64,000 nt of DNA from Cepaea nemoralis (taxonomy: Eukaryota > Mollusca > Gastropoda > Stylommatophora > Helicidae): the NCBI GenBank assembly GCA_014155875.1, contig JACEFZ010017694.1:88501-152500 (forward strand). Direction: 5' to 3'. Positions 46,233 through 60,479 of this stretch are shown here, piece by piece. Position numbers and translations under genes: made by a program. The notes under the pieces are model-generated. The model searched no databases. It worked only from the letters and a program-made list of their open reading frames with translations, and had not been told where the DNA came from. Every line of letters starts with the position of its first letter. Within the stretch, counting starts at the first letter, position 1.

Positions 46233-48529
46233 CCCATATCTCCTATAACTGCTGCATGTGGAATATTCACGGGTTTCCATGTCTCCTATAACTACTGCAT
46301 GTGGAATATTCCAGTTTGTACATGTCTCCTATAACTACTGCATGTGGAATATTCCAGTTTGTACATGTCTCCTATAACTACTGCATGTGGAATATACCAG
46401 TATGTCCATGTCTCCTATAACTACTGCATGTGGAATATACCAGTTTGTACATGTCTCCTATAACTACTGCATGTGGAATATACCAGTATGTCCATGTCTC
46501 CTATAACCGCTGCATGTGGAATATTCCAGTTTGTCCATGTCTCCTATAACTACTGCATGTGGAATATTCCAGTTTGCCCATGTCTCCTATAACTACTGCA
46601 TGTGGAATATACCAGTTTGTCCATGTCTCCTATAACCGCTGCATGTGGAATATTCCAGTTTGTCAATGTCTCCTATAACTACTGCATGTGGAATATTCCA
46701 GTTTGTCAATGTCTCCTATAACAGCTGCATGTGGAATATTCCAGTTTATCCATGTCTCCTATAACTTCTACATGTGGAATATTCCAGTTTGTCCATGTCT
46801 CCTATAACTACTGCATGTGGAATATTCCAGTTTGTCAATGTCTCCTATAACTGCTGCATATGGAATATTAAAGTTTGTCCATATCTCCTATAACTACTGA
46901 ATGTGGAATATTCCAGTTTGTCCATGTCTAATATAACTACTGAATGTGGAATATTCCAGTGTGTCAATGTCTCCTATAACTGCTGCACTTGGAATATTCC
47001 AGTTTGTCATTGTCTCCTATAGCTGCTGCATGTGGAATATTCCAGTTTGTCCATGTCTAATATAACTACTGCATGTGGAATATTCCAGTGTGTCAATGTC
47101 TCCTATAACTGCTGCATGTGGAATATTCCAGTGTGTCAATGTCTCCTATAACTGCTGCATGTGGAATATTCCAGTTTGTCCATGTCTCCTATAACTGCTG
47201 CATGTGGAATATTCCCGGGTTTCCATGTGTCCTATAACTACTGCATGTGATATATTCCAGTATGTCCATGTTTCCTATAATTGCTGCATGTGGAATATTC
47301 TGGTATGTCCATGTCTCCTATAACCGCTGCATGTGGAATATTCCAGTTTGTCTATATCTCCTATACCTGCTGCATGTGGAATATTCCAGTTTGTCAATAT
47401 CTCCAATAACCGCTGCATGTGGTATATTGCAGTTTGTCCATATCTCCTATAACTACTGCGTGTGGAATATTCCCTGGGTTCCATATCTTTTATAACTGCT
47501 GCATGTGGAATATTCCAGTTTTTCCATGTCTCCCATAACTGCTGCATGTGGAATATTCCAGTTTGTCCATATCTCCTATAACTACTGAATGTGAAATATT
47601 CCAGTTTGTCCATGTCTAATATAACTACTGAATGTGGAATATTCCAGTGTGTCAATGTCTCCTATAACTGCTGCACTTGGAATATTCCAGTTTGTCATTG
47701 TCTCCTATAGCTGCTGCATGTGGAATATTCCAGTTTGTCCATGTCTAATATAACTACTGCATGTGGAATATTCCAGTGTGTCAATGTCTCCTATAACTGC
47801 TGCATGTGGAATATTCCAGTGTGTCAATGTCTCCTATAACTGCTGCATGTGGAATATTCCAGTTTGTCCATGTCTCCTATAACTGCTGCATGTGGAATAT
47901 TCCCGGGTTTCCATGTGTCCTATATCTACTGCATGTGATATATTCCAGTATGTCCATGTTTCCTATAACCGCTGCATGTGGAATATTCCAGTTTGTCTAT
48001 ATCTCCTATACCTGCTGCATGTGGAATATTCCAGTTTGTCAATATCTCCAATAACCGCTGCATGTGGTATATTGCAGTTTGTCCATATCTCCTATAACTA
48101 CTGCGTGTGGAATATTCCCTGGGTTCCATATCTTTTATAACTGCTGCATGTGGAATATTCCAGTTTTTCCATGTCTCCCATAACTGCTGCATGTGGAATA
48201 TTCCAGTTTGTCCATGTCTCATATAACTGCTGTATGTGGAATATTCCAGTTTGTCCATGTCTCCTATAACTGCTGCATGTGGAATATTCCAGTTTGTCCA
48301 TGTCTGATATTCCTGCTGCATGTGGAATATTCCAGTTTGCCAATATCTCCAATAACCGCTGCATGTGGTATATTGCAGTTTGTCCATATCTCCTATAACT
48401 ACTGCGTGTGGAATATTCCCTGGGTTCCATATCTTTTATAACTGCTGCATGTGGAATATTCTAGTTTTTACATTTCTCCTATAACTGCTGCATGTGGAAT
48501 ATTCCAGTTTGTCCATGTCTTATATAACT

Positions 48530-51500
48530 GCTGCATGTGGAATATTCCAGTTTGTACATGTCTCCTATAACTGCTGCATGTGGAATATTCCAGTTTGTCC
48601 ATGTCTCATATAACTGCTGTATGTGGAATATTCCAGTTTGTCCATGTCTCCTATAACTGCTGCATGTGGAATATTCCAGTCTGTCTATGTCTCCTATAAC
48701 TACTGCATGTGGAATATTCCAGTTTGTCCATGTCTCCTATAACTACTGCATGTGGAATATTCCAGTTTGTCCATGTCTGATAAAACTACTGCATGTGGAA
48801 TATTAAAGTTTGTCCATGTCTCCTATAACTACTCATGTGGTATATTCCAGTTTGTCCATGTCTCCTATAACTACTGCATGTGGAATATTCCAGTTTGTCC
48901 ATGTCTCCTATAACTACTGCATGTGGTATATTCCAGTTTGTCCATGTCTCCTATAACTACTGCATGTGGAATATTCCAGTTTGTCCATGTCTCCTATAAC
49001 TACTGCATGTGGAATATTCCAGTTTGTCAGTGTCTCCTATAACTACTGCATGTGGAATATTCCAGTTTGTCTATGTCTCCTATAACTGCTGCATGTGGAA
49101 TATTCCAGTTCGTCCATGTCTCATATAACAGCTGCATGTGGAATATTCCAGTTTGTCCATGTCTCATATAACTGCTGCATGTGGAATATTCCAGTTTGTC
49201 CAGATCTCACAAATCTGCTGCATGTGGAATATTCCAGTTTTTGTCCATGTCTCCTATAACTGCTGCATGTGGAATATTCCAGTTTGTCCATGTCTCCTAT
49301 AACTACTGCATGTGGAATATTCCAGTTTGTCCATGTTTCCTATAACTACTGCATGTGGAATATTCCAGTTTGTCAATGTCTCCTATATCTACTGCATGTG
49401 GAATATTCCAGTTTGTCAATGTCTCCTATAACTGCTGCATGTGGAATATTCCAGGTTGTCCATGTCTCCTATAACTGCTGCATGTGGAATATTCCAGTTT
49501 GTCCATGTCTCATATAACTGCTGCATGTGGAATATTCTAGTTTTTACATTTCTCCTATAACTGCTGCATGTGGAATATTCCAGTTTGTCCATGTCTCCTA
49601 TAACTGCTGCATGTGGAATATTCCAGTTTGTACATGTCTCCTATAACTGCTGCATGTGGAATATTCCAAATTGTCCATGTCTCATATAACTGCTGCATGT
49701 GGAATATTCCAGTTTGTCCATGTCTCCTATAACTGCTGCATGTGGAATATTCCAGTTTGTCCATGTCTGATATAACTGCTGCATGTGGAATATTCCAGTC
49801 TGTCTATGTCTCCTATAACTACTGCATGTGGAATATTCCAGTTTGTCCATGTCTCCTATAACTACTGCATGTGGAATATTCAAGTTTGTCCATGTCTTAT
49901 ATAACTACTGTATGTGGAATATTCCAGTTTGTCCATGTCTCCTATAACTACTGCATGTGGTATATTCCAGTTTGTCCATGTCTCCTATAACTACTGCATG
50001 TGGAATATTCCAGTTTGTCCATGTCTCCTATAACTACTGCATGTGGTATATTCCAGTTTGTCCATGTCTCCTATAACTACTGCATGTGGAATATTCCAGT
50101 TTTTCCATGTCTCCTATAACTACTGCATGTGGAATATTCCAGTTTGTCAGTGTCTCCTATAACTACTGCATGTGGAATATTCCAGTTTGTCCATGTCTCC
50201 TATAACTGCTGCATGTGGAATATTCCAGTTCGTCCATGTCTCATATAACAGCTGCATGTGGAATATTCCAGTTTGTCCATGTCTCATATAACTGCTGCAT
50301 ATGGAATATTCCAGTTTGTCCAGATCTCACAAATCTGCTGCATGTGGAATATTCCAGTTTGTCCATGTCTCATATAACAGCTGCATGTGGAATATTCCAG
50401 TTTGTCCATGTCTCCTATAACTGCTGCATGTGGAATATTCCAGTTTGTCCATGTCTCCTATAACTACTGCATGTGGAATATTCCAGTTGGTCCATGTCTC
50501 CTATAACTACTGCATGTGGAATATTCCAGTTTGTCAATGTCTCCTATATCTACTGCATGTGGAATATTCCAGTTTGTCAATGTCTCCTATAACTGCTGCA
50601 TGTGGAATATTCCAGGTTGTCCATGTCTCCTATAACTGATGCATGTGGAATATTTCAGTTTGTCCATGTCTCCTATAACTGCTGCATGTGGAATATTCCA
50701 GTTTGTCCATGTCTCCTATCACTGCTGCATGTGGAATATTCCAGTATGTCCATGTCTCCTATAACTACTGCATGTGGAATATTCCAGTTTGTCCATGTCT
50801 CCTATAACTACTGCATGTGGAATATACCAGTTTGTCCATGTATCCTATAACTACTACATGTGGAATATTCCAGTTTGTCCATGTCTCCTATAACTACTGC
50901 ATGTGGAATATACCAGTTTGTCCATGTCTCCTATAACTGCTGATTGTGGAATATTCCAGTTTGTCCATATCTCCTATAACCGCTGCATGTGGAATATTCC
51001 AGTTTGTCCATATCTCCTATAACTGCTGCATGTGGAATATTCCAGTTTGTCAATGTCTCCTATAACTACTGCATGTGGAATATTCCAGCTTGTCAATGTC
51101 TCCTATAACAGCTGCATGTGGAATATTCCAGTTTGTCCATGTCTCCTATAACTACTGCATGTGGAATATTCCAGTTTGTCCATGTCTCCTATAACTGCTG
51201 CATGTTGGATATTTCAGTTTTTCCATGTCTCTCATAACTACTGCATGTGGAATATTCCCGTGTTTCCATGTGTCCTATAATTGCTGCATGTGAAATATTC
51301 CAGTATGTCCATGTTTCCTATAATTGCTGCATGTGGAATATTCCAGTTTGTCAATATCTCCTATAACCGCTGCATGTGGAATATTGCATTTTGTCCATAT
51401 CTCCTATAACTGCAGCGTGTGGAATATTCCCTGGGTTCCATATCTTTTATAACTGCTGCATGTGGAATATTCCAGTTTGTCCATGTCTCCTATAACTGCT

Positions 51501-54500
51501 GCATGTGGAATATTCTAGTTTTTACATTTCTTCTATAACTGCTGCATGTGGAATATTCCAGTTTGTCCATGTCTCCAATAACTGCTGCATGTGGAATATT
51601 CCAGTTTGTCCATGTCTTATATAACTGCTGCATGTGGAATATTCCAGTTTGTACATGTCTCCTATAACTGCTGCATTTGGAATATTCCAGTTTGTCCATG
51701 TCTCATATAACTGCTGCAAGTGGAATATTCCAGTTTGTCCATGTCTCCTATAACTGCTGCATGTGGAATATTCCAGTTTGTCCATGTCTGATATAACTGC
51801 TGCATGTGGAAACTTCCAGTCTGTCAATGTCTCCTATAACTACTGCATGTGGAATATTCCAGTTTGTCCATGTCTCCTATAACTACTGCATGTGGAATAT
51901 TCCAGTTTGTCCATGTCTGATATAACTACTGCATGTGGAAAATTCCAGTTTGTCCATGTCTCCTATTACTACTGCATGTGGTATATTCCAGTTTGTCAAT
52001 GTCTCCTATAACTACTGCATGTGGAATATTCCAGTTTGTCCATGTCTCCTATAACTACTGCATGTGGTATATTCCAGTTTGTCCATGTCTCATATAACTA
52101 CTGCATGTGGAATATTCCAGTTTGTCCATGTCTCCTATAACTGCTGCATGTGGAATATTCCAGTTTGTACATGTCTCCTATAACTGCTGCATGTGGAATA
52201 TTCCAGTTTGTCCATGTCTCATATAACTGCTGTATGTGGAATATTCCAGTTTGTCCATGTCTCCTATAACTGCTGCATGTGGAATATTCCAGTCTGTCTA
52301 TGTCTCCTATAACTACTGCATGTGGAATATTCCAGTTTGTCCATGTCTCCTATAACTACTGCATGTGGAATATTCCAGTTTGTCCATGTCTGATAAAACT
52401 ACTGCATGTGGAATATTAAAGTTTGTCCATGTCTCCTATAACTACTCATGTGGTATATTCCAGTTTGTCCATGTCTCCTATAACTACTGCATGTGGAATA
52501 TTCCAGTTTGTCCATGTCTCCTATAACTACTGCATGTGGTATATTCCAGTTTGTCCATGTCTCCTATAACTACTGCATGTGGAATATTCCAGTTTGTCCA
52601 TGTCTCCTATAACTACTGCATGTGGAATATTCCAGTTTGTCAGTGTCTCCTATAACTACTGCATGTGGAATATTCCAGTTTGTCTATGTCTCCTATAACT
52701 GCTGCATGTGGAATATTCCAGTTCGTCCATGTCTCATATAACAGCTGCATGTGGAATATTCCAGTTTGTCCATGTCTCATATAACTGCTGCATGTGGAAT
52801 ATTCCAGTTTGTCCAGATCTCACAATCTGCTGCATGTGGAATATTCCAGTTTTTGTCCATGTCTCCTATAACTGCTGCATGTGGAATATTCCAGTTTGTC
52901 CATGTCTCCTATAACTACTGCATGTGGAATATTCCAGTTTGTCCATGTTTCCTATAACTACTGCATGTGGAATATTCCAGTTTGTCAATGTCTCCTATAT
53001 CTACTGCATGTGGAATATTCCAGTTTGTCAATGTCTCCTATAACTGCTGCATGTGGAATATTCCAAGTTGTCCATGTCTCCTATAACTGCTGCATGTGGA
53101 ATATTCCAGTTTGTCCATGTCTCATATAACTGCTGCATGTGGAATATTCTAGTTTTTACATTTCTCCTATAACTGCTGCATGTGGAATATTCCAGTTTGT
53201 CCATGTCTCCTATAACTGCTGCATGTGGAATATTCCAGTTTGTACATGTCTCCTATAACTGCTGCATGTGGAATATTCCAAATTGTCCATGTCTCATATA
53301 ACTGCTGCATGTGGAATATTCCAGTTTGTCCATGTCTCCTATAACTGCTGCATGTGGAATATTCCAGTTTGTCCATGTCTGATATAACTGCTGCATGTGG
53401 AATATTCCAGTCTGTCTATGTCTCCTATAACTACTGCATGTGGAATATTCCAGTTTGTCCATGTCTCCTATAACTACTGCATGTGGAATATTCAAGTTTG
53501 TCCATGTCTTATATAACTACTGTATGTGGAATATTCCAGTTTGTCCATGTCTCCTATAACTACTGCATGTGGTATATTCCAGTTTGTCCATGTCTCCTAT
53601 AACTACTGCATGTGGAATATTCCAGTTTGTCCATGTCTCCTATAACTACTGCATGTGGTATATTCCAGTTTGTCCATGTCTCCTATAACTACTGCATGTG
53701 GAATATTCCAGTTTGTCCATGTCTCCTATAACTACTGCATGTGGAATATTCCAGTTTGTCAGTGTCTCCTATAACTACTGCATGTGGAATATTCCAGTTT
53801 GTCCATGTCTCCTATAACTGCTGCATGTGGAATATTCCAGTTCGTCCATGTCTCATATAACAGCTGCATGTGGAATATTCCAGTTTGTCCATGTCTCATA
53901 TAACTGCTGCATGTGGAATATTCCAGTTTGTCCAGATCTCACAAATCTGCTGCATGTGGAATATTCAAGTTTGTCCATGTCTCATATAACAGCTGCATGT
54001 GGAATATTCCAGTTTGTCCATGTCTCCTATAACTGCTGCATGTGGAATATTCCAGTTTGTCCATGTCTCCTATAACTACTGCATGTGGAATATTCCAGTT
54101 TGTCCATGTCTCCTATAACTACTGCATGTGGAATATTCCAGTTTGTCAATGTCTCCTATATCTACTGCATGTGGAATATTCCAGTTTGTCAATGTCTCCT
54201 ATAACTGCTGCATGTGGAATATTCCAGTTTGTCCATGTCTCCTATAACTGATGCATGTGGAATATTCCAGTTTGTCCATGTCTCCTATAACTGCTGCATG
54301 TGGAATATTCCAGTTTGTCATGTCTCCTATAACTGCTGCATGTGGAATATTCCAGTTTGTCCATGTCTCCTATAACTACTGCATGTGGAATATTCCAGTT
54401 TGTCCATGTCTCCTATAACTACTGCATGTGGAATATACCAGTTTGTCCATGTATCCTATAACTACTGCATGTGGAATATTCCAGTTTGTCCATGTCTCCT

Positions 54501-54850
54501 ATAACTACTGCATGTGGAATATCCAGTTGTCCATGTCTCCTATAACTGCTGATTGTGGAATATTCCAGTTGTCCATATCTCCTATAACTCGCTGCATGTG
54601 GAATATTCCAGTTTGTCCATGTCTCCTAGTAACTGCTGCATGTGGAATATTCCAGTTTGTTCAATGTCTCCTATAACTAGCTGCATGTGGAATATTCCAG
54701 CTTGTCAATGTCTCCTATAACTGCTGCATGTGGAATATTCCAGTTTGTCCATGTCTCCTATAACTACTGCATGTGGAATATTCCAGTTTGTCCATGTCTC
54801 CTATAACTGCTGCATGTGGAATATTCAGTTTGTCCATGTCTCCATAACTA
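48530..54850. repeat. Higher-order duplication inside the array, period 3612 bp (84 units)
   Basis: Variant patterns at about 48530-51230 recur at about 52142-54850. Landmarks: TGATAAAACTACTG at 48778 and 52391; GATCTCACAAATCTGCTG at 49203 and GATCTCACAATCTGCTG at 52815; CCTATATCTACTGC at 49383 and 52995. The 3612-bp offset is exactly 84 units and is kept over about 2.7 kb. Confidence 0.85.
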
Positions 54851-57800
54851 CTGCATGTGGAATATTCCAGTTTGTCCATGTCTCCTATAACTGCTGCATG
54901 TGAAATATTCCAGTTTGTCCATGTCTCCTATAACTGCTGCATGTGGAATATTCCAGTTTGTCCATGTCTCCTATAACCGCTGCATGTGGAATATTCCAGT
55001 TTGTCCATGTCTCCTATAACTGCTGCATGTGGAATATTCCAGTTTCCATGTCTCCTATAACTGCTGCATGTGGAATATTCCAGTTTGTCCATGTCTCCTA
55101 TAACTGCTGCATGTGGAATATTCCAGTTTTTCATGTCTCCTATAACTGCTGCATGTGGAATATTCCAGTTTGTCCATGTCTCCTATAACTGCTGCATGTG
55201 GAATATTCCAGTTTGTCCATGTCCTTATATAACTGCTGCATGTGGAATATTCCAGTTTGTACATGTCTCCTATAACTGCTGCATTTGGAATATTCCAGTT
55301 TGTCCATGTCTTCATATAAACTGCTGCATGTGGAATATTCCAGTTTGTCCATGTCTCCTATAACTGCTGCATGTGGAATATTCCAGTTTGTCCATGTCTG
55401 ATATAACTGCTGCATGTGGAATATTCCAGTCTGTAAATGTCTCCTATAACTACTGCATGTGGAATATTCCAGTTTGTCCATGTCTCCTATAACTACTGCA
55501 TGTGGAATATTCCAGTTTGTTCATGTCTAATATAACTACTGCATGTGGAATATTCCAGTTTGTTCATGTCTCCTATACTACTGCATGTGGTAATATTCCA
55601 GTTTGTCCATGTCTCCTATAACTACTGCATGTGGAATATTCCAGTTTGTCCATGTCTCCTATAACTACTGCATGTGGAATATTCCAGTTTGTCCATGTCT
55701 CATATAACTAGCTGCATGTGGAATATTCCAGTTTGTCCATGTCTCCTATAACTACTGCATGTGGAATATTCCAGTTTGTCCATGTCTCCTATAACTGCTG
55801 CATGTGGAATATTCCAGTTTGTCCATGTCTCCTATAACTGCTGCATGTGGAATATTCCAGTTTGTCCATGTCTCCTATAACTGCTGCATGTGGAATATTC
55901 CAGTTTGTCCATGTCTCCTATAACTGCTGCATGTGGAATATTCCAGTTTGTCCATGTCTCCTATAACTGCTGCATGTGGAATATTCCAGTTTGTCCATGT
56001 CTCCTATAACTGCTGCATGTGGAATATTCCAGTTTGTCCATGTCTCCTATAACTGCTGCATGTGGAATATTCCAGTTTGTCCATGTCTCCTATAACTGCT
56101 GCATGTGGAATATTCCAGTTTGTCCATGTCTCCTATAACTGCTGCATGTGGAATATTCCAGTTTGTCCATGTCTCCTATAACTACTGCATGTGGAATATT
56201 CCAGTTTGTCCATGTCTCCTATAACTACTGCATGTGGAATATTCCAGTTTGTCCATGTCTCCTATAACTACTGCATGTGGAATATTCCAGTTTGTCCATG
56301 TCTCCTATAACTAGCTGCATGTGGAATATTCCAGTTTGTCCATGTCTCCTATAACCTGCTGCATGTGGAATATTCCAGTTTGTCCATGTCTCCTATAACT
56401 GCTGCATGTGGAATATTCCAGTTTGTCCAATGTCTCCTATAATCCTGCTGCATGTGGAATATTCCAGTTTGTACATGTCTCCTATAACTGCTGCATGTGG
56501 AATATTCCAGTTTGTCCATGTCTCCTATAACTAGCTGCATGTGGAATATTCCAGTTTGTCAATGTCTCCTATAACTGCTGCATGTGGAATATTCCAGTTT
56601 GTCCATGTCTCCTATAACTGCTGCATGTGGAATATTCCAGTTTGTCCATGTCTCCTATAACTGCTGCATGTGGAATATTCCAGTTTGTCCATGTCTCCTA
56701 TAACTGCTGCATGTGGAATATTCCAGTTTTTTCCATCTTTTCTCATATAACTGCTTGCTGCATTTGGAATATTCCAGTCTTGTCTAATGTCTCTACTAAA
56801 TTCTTACTGATGTGGAATTATTCCAGTTTGTCCATGTCTCCTATAACTAGTCTGCATGTGGAATATTTCCAGTTCTGTCCATGTCTGCCTATACACTCCT
56901 GCAATGTGGAATATTCCCAGATAGTTCCCGTTTGTCCATGTCTCCTATAACTACTGCATCGTGGGTAATATTCCAGTCTGTCCATGTCTTCCTATAACTA
57001 CTACATGTGGAATATTCCAGTTTGTCCATGTCTTCCTTATAATCTACTGCATGTGGGTAATTCCAGTTTTGTCCATGTCTCCTATAAACTCTGCATGTGG
57101 AATAATTTCCAGGTTGTTCCATGTCTCCTATAACTCACTGCATGTGAATATTTCCTGTTTGTCCATGTCCTCCTATAACTACTGTCATGTGGAATATTCC
57201 AGTTTTGTCCATGTCTCAGTTATAACTGCTGCATGTGGAATATTCCAGTTTGTCCATGTCTCCATAACTACTGCATGTGGAATATTCCAGTTTGTCCATG
57301 TCTCATAAACTGCTGCATGTGGAATATTCCAGTTTGTCCATGTCTCCTATAACTACTGCATGTGGAATATTCCAGTTTGTCCATGTCTCCTATAACTGCT
57401 GCATGTGGAATATTCCAGTTTGTCAATGTCTCCTATAACTACTGCATGTGGAATATTCCAGTTTGTCCATGTCTCCTATAACTGCTGCATGTGGAATATT
57501 CCAGTTTGTCCATGTCTCCTATAACTGCTGCATGTGGAATATTCCAGTTTGTCCATGTCTCCTATAACTGCTGCATGTGGAATATTTCAGTTTGTCCATG
57601 TCTCCTATAACTGCTGCATGTGGAATATTCCAGTTTGTCCATGTCTCCTATAACTGCTGCATGTGGAATATTCCAGTTTGTCCATGTCTCCTATAACTAC
57701 TGCATGTGGAATATTCCAGTTTGTCCATGTCTCCTATAACTACTGCATGTGGAATATTCCAGTTTGTCCATGTCTCCTATAACTGCTGCATGTGGAATAT

Positions 57801-60479
57801 TCCAGTTTGTCCATGTCTCCTATAACTGCTGCATATGGAATATTCCAGTTTGTCCATATCTCCTATAACTGCTGCATGTGGAATATTCCAGTTTGTCCAT
57901 GTCTCCTATAACTGCTGCATGTGGAATATTCCAGTTTGTCCATGTCTCCTATAACTGCTGCATGTGGAATATTCCAGTTTGTCCATGTCTCCTATAACTG
58001 CTGCATGTGGAATATTCCAGTTTGTCCATGTCTCCTATAACTGCTGCATGTGGAATATTCCAGTTTGTCCATGTCTCCTATAACTGCTGCATGTGGAATA
58101 TTCCAGTTTGTCCATGTCTCCTATAACTGCTGCATGTGGAATATTCCAGTTTGTCCATGTCTCCTATAACTGCTGCATGTGGAATATTCCAGTTTGTCCA
58201 TGTCTCCTATAACTGCTGCATGTGGAATATTCCAGTTTGTCCATGTCTCCTATAACTGCTGCATGTGGAATATTCCAGTTTGTCCATGTCTCCTATAACT
58301 GCTGCATGTGGAATATTCCAGTTTGTCCATGTCTGCCTATAACTACTGCATGTGGAATATTCAGTTTGTCCATGTCTCCTATAACTACTGCATGTGGTAT
58401 ATTCCAGTTTGTCCATGTCTCCTATAACTACTGCATGTGGAATATTCCAGGTTTGTCCATGTCTCCTATAACTGCTGCATGTGAAATATTCCAGTTTCGT
58501 CCATGTCTCATATAACTAGCTGCATGTGAATATATCCAGTTTGTCATGTCTCCTATAACTGCTGCATTGTGAATATTCCAGTTTGTCCAGATCTCACTAA
58601 ATCTGCTGCATGTGGAATATTCAAGTTTGTCCATGTCTCCTATAACATGCTGCATGTGGAATATTCCAGTTTGTCCATGTCTCCTATAACTGCTGCATGT
58701 GGATATTCCAGTTTGTCCATGTCTCCTATAACTACTGCATGTGGAATATTCCAGTTTGTCCATGTCTCCTATAACTACTGCATGTGGAATATTCCAGTTT
58801 GTCCATGTTCCTATATACTACTGCATGTGGAATATTCCAGTTTGTCAATGTCTCCTATAACTGCTGCATGTGGAATATTCCAGGTTGTCCATGTCTCCTA
58901 TAAACTGCTGCATGTGGAATATTTCCAGTTTGTCCATGTCTCCTATAACTGCTGCATGTGGAATATTCCAGTTTGTCCATGTCTCCTATAACGCTGCATG
59001 TGGAATATTCCAGTTTGTCCATGTCTCCTATAACTGCTGCATGTGAATATTCCAGTTTGTCCATGTCTCCTATAACTACTGCATGTGGAATATACCAGTT
59101 TGTCCATTGTCTCCTATAACTACTGCATGTGGAATATTCCAGTTTGTCCATGTCTCCTATAACTAGCTGCATGTGGAATATTCCAGTTTGTCCATGTCTC
59201 CTATAACTGCTGCATGTGGAATATTCCAGTTTGTCCATGTCTCCTATAACTAGCTGCATGTGGAATATTCCAGTTTGTCCATGTCTCCTATAACAGCTGC
59301 ATGTGGAAATATTCCAGTTCGTCCATGTCTCCTATAACTATCTGCATGTGGAATATTACCAGTTTGTCCATGTCTCATAAACTGCTGCATGTGGAATATT
59401 CCAGTTATGTCCAGTGTCTCATATAACTAGCTGCATGTGGAATATTCCAGTTTGTCCATGTCTCCTATAACTGCTGCATGTGGAATATTCCAGTTAGTCC
59501 ATGTCTCCTATAACTAGCTGCATGTGGAATAGTTTCCATTAGGCCATGTCTCCTATAACTACTGCAATGTGGAATATTCCAGTTTGTCCATGTCTCCTAT
59601 AACTAGCTGCATGTGGAATATTCCAGTTTGTCAATGTCCTCCTATAACTGCTGCATGTGGAATATTCCAAGTTGTCCAATGTTCTCCTATAACTGCTGCA
59701 TGTGGAATATTCCAGTTGGTCCATGTCTCCTATAACTGCTGCATGGGGAATATTTCAGTTTGTCCATGTCTCCTATACTGCTGCATGTGGAATATTCCAG
59801 TTTGTCCATGTCTCCTATAACTGCTGCATGTGGAATATTCCAGTTTGTCCATGTCTCCTATAACTGCTGCATGTGGAATATTCCAGTTTGTCCATGTCTC
59901 CTATAACTGCTGCATGTGGAATATTCCAGTTTGTCCATGTCTCCTATAACTGCTGCATGTGGAATATTCCAGTTTGTCCATGTCTCCTATAACTGCTGCA
60001 TGTGGAATATTCCAGTTTGTCCATGTCTGATATAACTGCTGCATGTGGAATATTCCAGTTTGTCCATGTCTCCTATAACTGCTGCATGTGGAATATTCCA
60101 GTTTGTCCATGTCTCCTATAACTGCTGCATGTGGAATATTCCAGTTTGTCCATGTCTCATATAACTGCTGCATGTGGAATATTCCAGTTGTCCATGTCTC
60201 ATATAACTGCTGCATGTGGAATATTCCAGTTTGTCCATGTCTCATATAACTGCTGCATGTGGAATATTCCAGTTTTTCCATGTCTCCCATAACTGCTGCA
60301 TGTAGAATATTCAAGTTTGTCCATCTCTCATATAACAGCTGCATTTGGAATATTCCAGTTTGTCCATGTCTCCTATAACTGCTGCATGTGGAATATTCCA
60401 GTTTGTCCATGTCTCCTATAACTGCTGCATGTGGAATATTCCAGTTTGTCCATGTCTTATATAACTGCTGCATGTGGAA

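Larger units (their letters stand above)
29712..46275 (+). repeat. Duplication unit 2 (matches 1735-10803)
   Basis: Carries in the same order the upstream flank, LINE 3' relic, promoter, untranslated exon, intron 1 LINE, signal-peptide exon, ATC tract and start of the 43-bp repeat. It is longer than unit 1 because of private insertions at 30831, 31641, 32404, about 36593 and about 41425-44455. Confidence 0.9.
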
